Shown: positions 23,831-32,800 of the stretch, in pieces
Layout: each line of letters begins with the position of its first letter
Numbering within the stretch: position 1 is the stretch's first letter
Assembly: GCA_947624585.1 (NCBI GenBank)
Contig: CANQKZ010000002.1
Location: 1 to 58,992 of the forward strand
Origin: an uncultured Oscillospiraceae bacterium
GTDB taxonomy: Bacteria > Bacillota > Clostridia > Oscillospirales > Oscillospiraceae
Reading direction: 5' to 3'
DNA: 58,992 nt
Notes under the pieces: model-generated
The model's input: the letters and a program-made list of their open reading frames with translations, nothing else
What the model was told of the DNA's origin: nothing
Database searches by the model: none
Position numbers and translations under genes: made by a program

Positions 23831-25233
23831 CTTTTCGCCTCCTTGGCAAGCTTCAGCACCTTCTCCCGGACCCGGAAGGCCAGGTCCAGGGAGTCGTCCG
23901 CGCCGTAGAGCAGGAACACCGAGGAGCCGGGGCGCAGATACAGCTTGTCCGCCGCCTCGAACTCGTCACGCACGTAGTCCATCTGCTCATCCTTCACACC
24001 CGCCAGCTTCAGGCGCAGGAAGTAGTCCTTGCCCCGCGGCCCGGTGACGATCACATGGATGCTGGGGTCGGCCAGGAACTCAAAGTCCGCGTCGTAGAGC
24101 CAGCAGACGTTCTCGGACCAGTGGCGCTCGTCGGAGAGGCAGTTCATCAGAAGCAGGATCTCCTTCTCCCCCGGCTGGGAGGCGATGTAGTCAAAAGCGC
24201 GGGAGCAGGCCAGGGCGTTGAGGCCCTTCGCCATCTGGTTGATGACGTGGACGCCGTTGACCTCCTCGTCGGTGTGCCGCGTGCCCACCAGCTTCACCTG
24301 GGAGATATACTTTTGAATTTCGGCGTGGTCCATGCCGTACTCGCGAAGCATCGCCACGGCGGTGACCAGGTTGTAGATATTGAAGATGCTGTCGGAGATG
24401 AGGCCGTACCGCCCCTCCCCGCCCCTGTCGCGGACTGTGACGGTCATGGTCTCCAGACTGGCATCCGCCCCGGCGTAGTCGTAGGCCGGGGACTCAAACC
24501 CGCAGTCGGCGCAGCGGACGCGGCCGATGTGGTGGTATCTGAGGTACTCGTACTCCAGCCGCCCCGCGCATTTGGGGCAGATGCGCATATCGTTGAGGCG
24601 ATTGACGCACTCGGTGACATCGGTGCTCATGCGCTCGATGCCGAAATACACCCGCTCATTCTCCGGGGCCACGGCGGAGGAGATAAGATCGTCGGCGTTG
24701 AGCACCAGCTTTGTCCCACGGGGGATGTAGCGGGTCAGGAAGTCGGCGATGAACTGGGGATGGGCGTTGCGCATGATGGAGTCCCGGAAGAGATTGGTAA
24801 TCGCCATGATCTCCGGCGTCAGGTGGGGGAAGATGAGGCGGGAGGACCGCTCGTCGATCTCAAGCACCGCCGTGTCACAGGAGCAGCGGTTGAAGATGTT
24901 GACGCCGGTCAAGAGCGCTGTGGCGACGCCGGGGTACATATTGGACCCCGCCCGGTTGCTCAGGACCCGGTGTCCGGCGGCGGTGAGGGTATCGCACAGG
25001 AGGTTTGTAACGGTGGTCTTGCCATTGGTGCCGGTGACAGCCAGCACCCGCGCGGGCTTGTCCAGGTACCGGAGGAACTCCGGGCAGATCTTCATGGCGA
25101 TCTCGCCGGGGAAGTTGGTGCCGTTGTGGCGGGTGATCTTGAGGAGCGGCACGGTGAGCTTTGCGCACCACAGAGCCGCCAGGAAGCGGATGGCCCGGAG
25201 GCCCCGGGGTTTTTCACGGTTTTTCTTGTCCAT
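23827..25233 (-). CDS. murT: MurT, Mur ligase-like subunit of lipid II isoglutaminyl synthase
   Basis: MurT carries the ATP-dependent ligase activity of lipid II amidation. The 468-residue protein has the Mur-ligase P-loop VTGTNGKTTVTNLL (about residues 66-79), a MurT-type zinc ribbon (CPKCAGRLEYEY...CADCGFE, four cysteines near 217-245) and the C-terminal DUF1727 domain with WLYDADFEFL holding the conserved Asp. The NCLSDERHW stretch replaces the family's usual NxxPADG-like loop. It forms an operon with the gatD-like gene, ATGA overlap. Confidence 0.92.
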   Translation of the reverse strand: MDKKNREKPRGLRAIRFLAALWCAKLTVPLLKITRHNGTNFPGEIAMKICPEFLRYLDKPARVLAVTGTNGKTTVTNLLCDTLTAAGHRVLSNRAGSNMYPGVATALLTGVNIFNRCSCDTAVLEIDERSSRLIFPHLTPEIMAITNLFRDSIMRNAHPQFIADFLTRYIPRGTKLVLNADDLISSAVAPENERVYFGIERMSTDVTECVNRLNDMRICPKCAGRLEYEYLRYHHIGRVRCADCGFESPAYDYAGADASLETMTVTVRDRGGEGRYGLISDSIFNIYNLVTAVAMLREYGMDHAEIQKYISQVKLVGTRHTDEEVNGVHVINQMAKGLNALACSRAFDYIASQPGEKEILLLMNCLSDERHWSENVCWLYDADFEFLADPSIHVIVTGPRGKDYFLRLKLAGVKDEQMDYVRDEFEAADKLYLRPGSSVFLLYGADDSLDLAFRVREKVLKLAKEAKR

Positions 25234-25312
25234 TGTACGGCCTTTCTCCGCCCTGGGGCGGATAAGATGATAGGGATATTATACCTCTTTTTCCGAAAAA
25301 AGCAACAAGAAT

Positions 25313-25336
25313 CTCCCCCGGATCGCTCCGGGGGAG
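25313..25336 (-). terminator. Terminator of the transglutaminase/SLH gene
   Basis: CTCCCCCGGA pairs with TCCGGGGGAG, 35 bases after the stop codon. A TTCTTGTTGCTTTTTT tail follows on the minus strand. Confidence 0.75.
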
Positions 25337-25370
25337 AGTTCTCTCATTCAAGCGCCGTCAGGCGCGGGAG

Positions 25371-28300
25371 TCACAGGTCGAACTTTTCCAGGAATCTGGC
25401 AAGGATGGTGGCGGCCTGAGAGTTGTCGGCGGTGCCGCGCGGATCAAGAAGGCCGTCGCCGTTGCCCTGGATGAGGCCGTTCTCCACGGCCCAGGCCATA
25501 GCCATACGGGCCCAGGGGTCGATGGATTCGGCGTCGGGGAAGTCCAGCTCGCCCTTGATCTCGGGTTCGCCCATGTAGCGCCAGAGCATGGTGACAAAGT
25601 CCTCGCGGGCCAGGGGCTTCTCGGGGTTGGTGCCGTCGGAAATGCCCTTTTCCTTGGCCCAATCCATGCCCTTCTGGAACCAGGTGGCGCCGCCCTCGGT
25701 GTCAACGCCCTCCAGGCGGGCGAGGACGGTCATCAGCTGGCCGCGTCCGAAGGTCTGGCTGGGGTTGAAGTTTCCGTTCTCGTCGCCCTTGATGAGCTTG
25801 CGCTCGGTGACGGTCTGGAGATAGGGGGCGAACCAGTCCTTTTCGGGGGACACGTCGGGGAAGGGGTTGACCCAGGGCTCGGCCTTGTAGTTGGGGTCCT
25901 TCTCGCCGCAGACGGTGCAGACGCCCTCCTCGAACTTATGTCCGGTGGCCTTGACGGTGCGGGAGGAGGAGGCGCCGCAATGGGAGCAGTAGCTGGTCTC
26001 ACGCCCGTTCTCCGTGCAGGTGGCCTCCTGGGTCACCCGGTAAGAGCCGAAGGAGTGCCCGAGGGCGGGGATAGTCTCTTCAACGCCGGTGTGGCCGCAA
26101 ACAGCGCAGGTACCGACATTTTTGCCGTCTGCCGTGCAGGTGGGGGCAAATGATTCCTTAACGTCAGGAATGATGGAGTGCGGAAGAAGCTCGGTTCTGG
26201 GCTGGGTGACTTCCTTTTCGCAGCGCACACAAATGCCGGTCTCGGTTCCCAACTTGACGCAGGAGGCATCCTCGTTGGGCTTGAACTCCTTGACATCGTG
26301 ACCAAGAGCGGGAATCGTCACTTCCTCAGAAGTATTGGTATACTTTACGCCGTTGACCGTAACGGTGGCGGTAAAGGTTTCTTTGCCTTCAGTTTCACAG
26401 TTCGCTGCCGCAATGATATTCTTCGTGACATCGGCTATAATCGTTTCCTCGTGCTCGCAGCGCGTACAGGGAATCAACGCGGTTGCGTTGTTCTCACCGT
26501 CAGTGGACCAAACCCACGAGATCTTGTTTATATCGTAGTTGTGCCCGAGCGCGGGAATGACCTCCTGTGCAACAAGAATATCGTGGCACTCCTTGCAGCG
26601 AGAACCTTCTTCCAATCCGGTCGTCGTGCACGTCGGTTCCACTTTCGCAATTTCTTCCGGCGTATGATCCTTCGTGGGGCTCATTTCTGTGCATCTCCGG
26701 CACCGAACAGGCTCGTCATGGGTATACGGGGGGAAATCGTGTCCGAGCGCGGGGACTTCACTCTGCGGAGTGATAATCATTCCGCAGACAGCACACTGCT
26801 CTCCTCTGGTTTTACCGTTTCCGAGGCAGGTCGCAGGCTCAGCGGGAATCTCTATAATTTGATGTGCGTCTTTGCATACGAGCTCGTTGCATTTGTTGCA
26901 TATACCCGTATTTTTGTCAACCTCGTGCTTAAGCATGGTACCAGAAACTTCCGTCCGCTCAGTCTGATCGCACCATTTGCACTTCTTGGTTACGAATTTA
27001 TTGCTCGTACAGGTCGCGTTCTCGGTTTTCACAACGGTCTGAAAATTATGCGGTTTAGCCTCAGACTCATCATAAGAGATATGTTCGGCATTGCAGCCCT
27101 CGCGTTCACATACAGCCTTGTACTCCTTGCCCTTGCAGTTTATCACTCCGGTTTCTGTATATTCCCGGAACACATGACCCAGAGCCTGAATATCGTTCTG
27201 TTCCTGACTGGTAATGTATTCGCTACAAACCGAGCACTTAAGTACAGCTGTTTTACCGGCATCTGTGCAAGTAGCCTTAACCGCTTCCATGCCTTTTTCT
27301 ACAACAGCGGTATGTCCGGTAGCGGGAATGGACACGGCTTCCTGAATCACGGCGCCGCAGTCTCCACACACGATTTTATCCGTGGTGCCCGCTTCTGTGC
27401 ATTTGGCTTCTTTGCCTAGGGTTATTATCCTACTATCAGAGGGATGCTGGCACACCTTGGCAACAACGACCTCGCCGAACTCGGCCTCCGCTGCTTTTAC
27501 CTCAGTGGGAACAAAGGTGACGTTCAGAACGTCATTTTGCTTAATGCCGGAAATCTCAAATGTATTCCCTTCCACTTTGATGGGCTCGTCGCTGCCGCCA
27601 AGGACAACAGACTCCACCGAGTAACCCTCGTGAGGGTTGATTGTGAATGTCTTTGTATCATCAGCACTGGCAAATGTGACATTTCCGTCGGTACCGACGG
27701 CGTCATGGTTGTCAACGGAGACAGTTCCGTTGCCGTCAGAGACAACAACAAGAGTGCTTCCGGTCTCCGCTGCCACTTTGGGAGTATTGGTGTCTTTCTT
27801 TACGGCGACGATCTCAAAGGGTGAGAATGCGTCACACATAATGACCATGCCGTAAGGAGTGGGGATGACGGTGATCGTATTCACGCCGACGATATGCTCA
27901 CCCCAAGAATGTGCCTTGCGAATGTCAGCCCGTTCCTTATCAGTCTTGGCAGCCTCAAGCTCTTTTTTTAGGACATCGCACTTATACGTGTCTTCCTCCT
28001 CATTGATTTCAGAGCAGCGTGTAAAGTGATACGCCTTGATTTCAACGTCCGCATTTTCCCCTACCAAATCCTCGTAGGTGACGCCGGCGGGATATCCGAC
28101 CTGGACACGGAGAGACTGGCCCAGGTCCGGCTTGAGCTTGACCATGGGGCAAACGCGGTTGAAGTTGATCTCGAAAACAGAGGAAGCCACGACCTCCTGT
28201 CCGCCAACTTTCCCGTCTTCATCTGTGATCTTGCTGTTGATTTTCTCATATTCCTCACGGTTTCCGGCGCCCTTGCTCTTGTTCTCAACAACCAGCATCA

Positions 28301-30683
28301 GGCGGCCGTTCATTTCATCCCTGTGGATCTCCTTGTTGAATTCTTCAAGGGCCTTTTTGGCCGCTTCGGAATCGTTCTCCGGCTCAGCCAATGTTCTGAG
28401 GTCAAGGTTTTCGGGGGCGTCAAGAAGCGTGGGCTGGCCCCAGAGGTTCCAGTCGATGCCCTGAGAGCGGTAGCAGGCGGGGCACAGACCGGGGACAACG
28501 GCGATAACGGAGAAGTTGTTGGGGAATTTGCTGGAACGGGAGCCAACAAGACCCTCCACAATGAAGGTGTACTGGGTCACATCGTCGATCCACTGATCGG
28601 AGGCGCGGAAGTTGAACTCAACGCCGACGACGGGGCAGCCTGCCGTCACATCGCAATTCCCGTAACTCTTATGATACTCCGTGTTGGGGCATGTTTCTAC
28701 GCGGGCAACGCCCTTGTCATCCTTGTCAGTGGCATAGATCCACTTGAAACCAGCTTCGTCCCCCGCTCTCATGTCCACGATCCCATCGTGGTTCTTGTCA
28801 AAAGGAAGTTCACCGACGACCTGGTGAGGAACTACAGCGCGACCATTGTGCAGGTCCTCCTGCTCGGTAATGTAGCGTACCTGTACGGTCTGGCTCAATG
28901 CCTGCACAGAGTTATCTTCAAATGCGTCAACAGTCGCAATACCGTTTGCCGCGTTGATATCGGTGGGCAGTTTATGATAGAGCAGATCGTCGTAGGTGAC
29001 CTTAAAGCGGTAGGTATAACCCGCCGTTGCGTTTCCGTTGGGGGCGGGATACTGTGTCAATACGTAGGGAGGAGCTTCATACTTGGAGTTTACGTTGTAG
29101 AGCATTCCGGACTGGGCGATGATCTCGCTCTCGTCGCCGTGGAAATATCCCGCTTCTCCGTTGGTCTTGGAAAATACATTTTCCTCAGAGTTAGCGGGCA
29201 ATCCCCACGTCTTTCTTCCGTCAGGTTCGCGGGTCGTAACGGCAATCTCCACATATTCGCAAGAAGCAGAGGAAATTCTCAAAGAGCCGCCGTAGTCCCC
29301 GAAGAAGGGGTTTCCTCCCGCAGCATAGAACACGGCATCCGCGTAGTACCATTCGTCCATGACATCGGCAGTTCCGTCCGGGTGATAGTCATACATCTTG
29401 GTCATGAAGTAGAGACCCTTCTCCCGAGCCTGGGCCGCGTTCATGCCCTTATAGGTCACGGCAAACACACCGGCGGGAATATCATCCTCCATGGCTCCGC
29501 CGGCGGAATACTGGATCTTAAGGCCGTCGTCATTTCCAAAAACGGTAGCGCCGGAGTAAGAATTGAGCTCGATCTCAGGATAGTGGAATTCAAAGTTGCC
29601 GGTGGAAACATACCCGGAGGGATTCCAATACTGGCCCACGGTGGACTGACCGACCAGAAGGTAGGTGTTAGTCTCGTTTCCATCCTCACCGTGATTGTAG
29701 TCAAGATTTCGGCTTCCGTCATAATTTGCAACCAGAGGATCGTCCCACGTGGCGTCCACAACATACCAATGTTCCTGGCCGTCCTCATCAGGAATATTGA
29801 CGGCGTTCCACATATGGTCCTCGGGGGTGCCCTTGGACTGGACGCCGTGGATCAGGACGCACTCGATCCCCAGCTTCGTCAGGCACACCTGAAGGGTGCG
29901 GGCATATGCCTCGCAGACGCCCTCATAGCTCACAATGCCGTACAGAGTGCGGATATACTTTGCGAATTTTCCGTTATCGCGGCACTCGGTCTCATAGCGG
30001 TAATGGATCCCCTTGGTGATGCTGTCATGAACGTGGGTAACCAGGTAAGCGATTTTGTCCTGCTTGCTGTAACCTGCCGCGTTGGAATTTGTGTTCAGAG
30101 CATTGAGAGCGTTTTTCACGATGCTGTCAATCTTGTTGTTAACATCCTTATCCATGCTCTCAACCGAATAACCTGAACCAAGTTCGGAAATATCCTCCTT
30201 GGTCTGTCCGGCCAGAAGGTATGTAGGACCGCGGCCGGGGCCGATGAGGACGTGGTAGCCGCCGTTAACCTCTTTATTTGAGTCTTGCGTCACCTGGAAG
30301 GACAGATAGCCGGAATCTATGTACCACAGCTCGGAGTGGTCCAGATCGAGGGCGTCCTTGGCGGCGCAGAAGTCGTTGAAGAGGTCCTTGTTGCCCTTCT
30401 TATACTCCTCGACTTCTTCTTGGTTGATAGTGCCGCTGTCGTAATTGAGGCCAATGAGGTCAATGAACTTTGTGCCGTCGTAATAATTGGCCTTTGTGCT
30501 GTCATTTGAAAACTCATCAAGAAGTTTTGTGTAGATGGCCTTGGCGCGGTCGTTCAACTGCTTATAGAAGTAGTTTGACTCGCAGGGGTCTTCGGACCAT
30601 GTGTCAGCGGCCAGCGCCACCCCCGGTAATAGGCTTATGGCCATGGTCAGGGTCAGAAGTAGACATAATATGCGTTTTTTCAT
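25371..30683 (-). CDS. Giant surface protein: transglutaminase-like domain, CxxC repeats, SLH domains
   Basis: The 1770-residue protein starts with a signal peptide (cleavage near ALAAD, residue 26). A transglutaminase-like domain has Cys257 (YEGVCEAYA), His290 (EDHMWN) and Asp310 (VVDATWDD), a protease-like triad. After a long beta-rich region come about ten repeats of the form ATC...G...C..C...IPALGH (residues about 1130-1560), which look like small zinc- or disulphide-stabilised modules. Three S-layer homology segments end the protein (PFPDV...WFAPYLQTV; MDWAKEKGISDG; AMAWAVENGLIQG) and would anchor it to the wall. I use the ATG of MKKRILCLLL; the upstream in-frame residues are leader. A consensus promoter lies about 110 bases upstream. 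Confidence 0.9.
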   Translation of the reverse strand: MKKRILCLLLTLTMAISLLPGVALAADTWSEDPCESNYFYKQLNDRAKAIYTKLLDEFSNDSTKANYYDGTKFIDLIGLNYDSGTINQEEVEEYKKGNKDLFNDFCAAKDALDLDHSELWYIDSGYLSFQVTQDSNKEVNGGYHVLIGPGRGPTYLLAGQTKEDISELGSGYSVESMDKDVNNKIDSIVKNALNALNTNSNAAGYSKQDKIAYLVTHVHDSITKGIHYRYETECRDNGKFAKYIRTLYGIVSYEGVCEAYARTLQVCLTKLGIECVLIHGVQSKGTPEDHMWNAVNIPDEDGQEHWYVVDATWDDPLVANYDGSRNLDYNHGEDGNETNTYLLVGQSTVGQYWNPSGYVSTGNFEFHYPEIELNSYSGATVFGNDDGLKIQYSAGGAMEDDIPAGVFAVTYKGMNAAQAREKGLYFMTKMYDYHPDGTADVMDEWYYADAVFYAAGGNPFFGDYGGSLRISSASCEYVEIAVTTREPDGRKTWGLPANSEENVFSKTNGEAGYFHGDESEIIAQSGMLYNVNSKYEAPPYVLTQYPAPNGNATAGYTYRFKVTYDDLLYHKLPTDINAANGIATVDAFEDNSVQALSQTVQVRYITEQEDLHNGRAVVPHQVVGELPFDKNHDGIVDMRAGDEAGFKWIYATDKDDKGVARVETCPNTEYHKSYGNCDVTAGCPVVGVEFNFRASDQWIDDVTQYTFIVEGLVGSRSSKFPNNFSVIAVVPGLCPACYRSQGIDWNLWGQPTLLDAPENLDLRTLAEPENDSEAAKKALEEFNKEIHRDEMNGRLMLVVENKSKGAGNREEYEKINSKITDEDGKVGGQEVVASSVFEINFNRVCPMVKLKPDLGQSLRVQVGYPAGVTYEDLVGENADVEIKAYHFTRCSEINEEEDTYKCDVLKKELEAAKTDKERADIRKAHSWGEHIVGVNTITVIPTPYGMVIMCDAFSPFEIVAVKKDTNTPKVAAETGSTLVVVSDGNGTVSVDNHDAVGTDGNVTFASADDTKTFTINPHEGYSVESVVLGGSDEPIKVEGNTFEISGIKQNDVLNVTFVPTEVKAAEAEFGEVVVAKVCQHPSDSRIITLGKEAKCTEAGTTDKIVCGDCGAVIQEAVSIPATGHTAVVEKGMEAVKATCTDAGKTAVLKCSVCSEYITSQEQNDIQALGHVFREYTETGVINCKGKEYKAVCEREGCNAEHISYDESEAKPHNFQTVVKTENATCTSNKFVTKKCKWCDQTERTEVSGTMLKHEVDKNTGICNKCNELVCKDAHQIIEIPAEPATCLGNGKTRGEQCAVCGMIITPQSEVPALGHDFPPYTHDEPVRCRRCTEMSPTKDHTPEEIAKVEPTCTTTGLEEGSRCKECHDILVAQEVIPALGHNYDINKISWVWSTDGENNATALIPCTRCEHEETIIADVTKNIIAAANCETEGKETFTATVTVNGVKYTNTSEEVTIPALGHDVKEFKPNEDASCVKLGTETGICVRCEKEVTQPRTELLPHSIIPDVKESFAPTCTADGKNVGTCAVCGHTGVEETIPALGHSFGSYRVTQEATCTENGRETSYCSHCGASSSRTVKATGHKFEEGVCTVCGEKDPNYKAEPWVNPFPDVSPEKDWFAPYLQTVTERKLIKGDENGNFNPSQTFGRGQLMTVLARLEGVDTEGGATWFQKGMDWAKEKGISDGTNPEKPLAREDFVTMLWRYMGEPEIKGELDFPDAESIDPWARMAMAWAVENGLIQGNGDGLLDPRGTADNSQAATILARFLEKFDL

Positions 30684-30792
30684 TCTCCCACACCTTTCGG
30701 TAAAGTTGTCGTGCCACACCGTTCGCTTACATTTTGTTCCAATCGGATTTGCCTCGCAATACGTCGGCAAAACGGCACAGTACACATATGCG

Positions 30793-30821
30793 ATTATAAG
30801 AGAATCGTTCAGGATTGTCAA
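30793..30821 (-). promoter_or_regulatory. Consensus sigma-A promoter of the giant surface protein
   Basis: On the minus strand TTGACA and TATAAT are exact and 17 bases apart. The leader to the ATG is about 105 bases. Confidence 0.85.
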
Positions 30822-30864
30822 GGCAGAAACTGTAAATTGCGGGGGTTTTGGAAAATTTAATTAC

Positions 30865-30888
30865 GGGGAGGCGATTTTTCGCCTCCCC
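30865..30888 (-). terminator. Terminator after the C39-like peptidase gene
   Basis: GGGGAGGCGA pairs with TCGCCTCCCC around a TTTT loop, 39 bases after the stop codon. On the minus strand GTAATTAAATTTT follows. Confidence 0.75.
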
Positions 30889-30926
30889 CGGTCAAAATGT
30901 TCACTATTTCGCTAAATTGCTGCAAA

Positions 30927-31970
30927 TCACGCCTTGTTGAACGCCCAGATGTTGCGGATCTGGGTCTGGATCTGGGCGAAGGTCCAGAGCTTGGCGGTGT
31001 TGTCCGGGTTGTTGGGGTCGTGGACAGTGTAGCCGTTGGTCCCGTCGCCGCCGGTGACCACGATGTAGTGTCCGGTGGTGGTGAAGTCGCCCTCGCCCAT
31101 GATCATCACCACCAGATCCCCCGCCGCCAGGGCCGCGTCCACCCGGCTCTGGTCCAGGGGAAGCTCCGTGGACCGCAGGCCCAGCCCGGCCGCGCCCTGG
31201 GAGAACAGGGTCCAGGCGGTGCCGTTGCCACTGTCGGTGTACTTGTTCTCCTCCGCGTACTCTCCCACCCTCTGGGGGTTCAGGGCGGTGTCCTTGGTGA
31301 AGTAGATGGCCACCATGGACAGTGCCGTGGGCCCGCAGCCGGACAGGCCGAAGAAGTTCCCGGCGTACCGGGCGTACCCCCACCGCAGATCCCACTGGTA
31401 GAGCTCCGGCACCCGGGAGGTGTCCAGGGTGGAGAGGTCGATCTGGTCGGAGGTGACGGGTTTCGGGAAGTCGTACCAGGCCAGCACCCACTCCCGGGCC
31501 GCCGGGACCTTGTCGTAGAGGGTGCGCATGGCCTCGGGCAGGAGGCTCAGGTCGTGGCCCTGGGCGTCGGTGTCGGCGCCGGAGCCGTCCTCCGGGGTGT
31601 CCGGGGTGTTCTCATCCTGGGCGTCCTGGCCCTGGGTGTCCGTCTGCTGCTGCGTATCGGCGTCGGCGTCCGTGTCCTTGGCCCTGGCGTCCCGGGGCAT
31701 CATCGCCATCACCAGCGCCACCACGCAGGCGATGAACAGCCCCGCTCCCACGATGAAGGGCTTTGTGGAGGGCTGGGACCCGCGCCGCTGGGGCTGGCGG
31801 CGCTCATAGGCCGCCCGCTGCTGTGAGGCCGGGCGGCGTTGGGCTGTCTGCCGTGGCTGGGTGGCAACGGGGCTGCCGAACTCGTCGTACTCCCGGTACT
31901 CCTGCCGGTCCCCGTAGGAGTACCCGCGCCCGTCCCCTGTGGTTCTTCCCTCAGATCGTCTTGTATCCAT
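30927..31970 (-). CDS. Membrane-anchored C39-like cysteine peptidase
   Basis: A 347-residue protein with a 70-residue, Arg/Gln/Tyr-rich cytosolic part, one transmembrane helix (71-91), an acidic linker (about 96-140) and an extracytoplasmic C39-like papain fold. LYQWDLRWGYARY precedes the Cys motif LSGCGPTALSMV (Cys212); GHYIVVTGGD gives the His and VHDPNNPD the Asp. Such domains cleave after double glycine or act on surface peptides; the substrate is unknown. It lies 38 bases behind the two-component operon and 240 bases before the giant transglutaminase-like surface protein, all on the minus strand. Confidence 0.85.
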   Translation of the reverse strand: MDTRRSEGRTTGDGRGYSYGDRQEYREYDEFGSPVATQPRQTAQRRPASQQRAAYERRQPQRRGSQPSTKPFIVGAGLFIACVVALVMAMMPRDARAKDTDADADTQQQTDTQGQDAQDENTPDTPEDGSGADTDAQGHDLSLLPEAMRTLYDKVPAAREWVLAWYDFPKPVTSDQIDLSTLDTSRVPELYQWDLRWGYARYAGNFFGLSGCGPTALSMVAIYFTKDTALNPQRVGEYAEENKYTDSGNGTAWTLFSQGAAGLGLRSTELPLDQSRVDAALAAGDLVVMIMGEGDFTTTGHYIVVTGGDGTNGYTVHDPNNPDNTAKLWTFAQIQTQIRNIWAFNKA

Positions 31971-32008
31971 TTTCTGTACCCTCTTTATGTAAATTTATGG
32001 TGTTCATT

Positions 32009-32800
32009 TCAATGGGCCGCCATGTTGAGGCTCAGATACCCGTCCCGGACGGTCATGGGCAGGAGCACCCGCCCGCTGTCGCTGTCCACATGGACGAGGA
32101 CGGAGTCGCGGCTCTCTACGGAGATCAGCAGGTAGTCCAGGTCCAGCTGCCGGAGGAAGGCCCCGGCGGCGTCGTGGAAGTCCTGGATGTCCCGGGTATC
32201 CTCCGTGGCGGGGTCGAGGGCGGCGCCGTCGGCGTCAAAGACCATGACCCCGTTTTCCTCCCCCGCTTCGGCGAGGGGGGCGGAGGACTCCGCCGTCTCC
32301 TTGCGCGTCCCGTCCCCGGACGGCGTTTCGCCGCCGTCGCGGGAGAGCTCCACGCCCAGAAGGTCGCCGGTCTCGTCGTCGATGAGGTACCGGCCGCGCA
32401 TCCCGGAGCCGGACCAGGTGACGGACACGTCCCACAGGACCATGGACTCCCCCTCCCCGCTGACAAGGAGGGACGCGGCGGCGGCGGACTCCGCCAGCTC
32501 GCCCATGTAAAGCCCCATGTCCCGCTGGGCGGCGACGGCGCTCTCCACGGCCTCGTCGCCGGTCATGGCGCGGCCCGTCTCCAGGGGGATCGCCTCCGCC
32601 GAGCTGTCCCCGGCGAGCCGGAGCTTCCGGGCGGCGTCCAGGGAGCTTAAGAGGCTCAGCTCCACCTGGTCCACCGCCACCGTCTCGGTGCTCCGCGCCA
32701 GGGACAGGTCCCGCAGCGCCAGCACGGCCCCCGGCAGGAGGGCGCTGGCGAGGCACATCAGCGCCGCGGCGGACAGGGTGAGGACTGTTTTCCTTTTCAT
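32009..32800 (-). CDS. Secreted or membrane-anchored protein linked to the two-component system
   Basis: The 263-residue protein begins with a hydrophobic signal or anchor (residues about 6-29) and continues as a soluble extracytoplasmic protein. A segment GRYLIDDETGDLLGVELS resembles PepSY-like beta hairpins; the C-terminal half (DFHDAAGAFLRQLDLDYLLISVES) is helix-strand. The ATG overlaps the kinase stop by four bases with GGAGG six bases upstream, so it is co-translated with the kinase. Position suggests a YycH/YycI-like modulator, but sequence does not show that. Earlier in-frame starts lie inside the kinase gene and were rejected. Confidence 0.7.
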   Translation of the reverse strand: MKRKTVLTLSAAALMCLASALLPGAVLALRDLSLARSTETVAVDQVELSLLSSLDAARKLRLAGDSSAEAIPLETGRAMTGDEAVESAVAAQRDMGLYMGELAESAAAASLLVSGEGESMVLWDVSVTWSGSGMRGRYLIDDETGDLLGVELSRDGGETPSGDGTRKETAESSAPLAEAGEENGVMVFDADGAALDPATEDTRDIQDFHDAAGAFLRQLDLDYLLISVESRDSVLVHVDSDSGRVLLPMTVRDGYLSLNMAAH

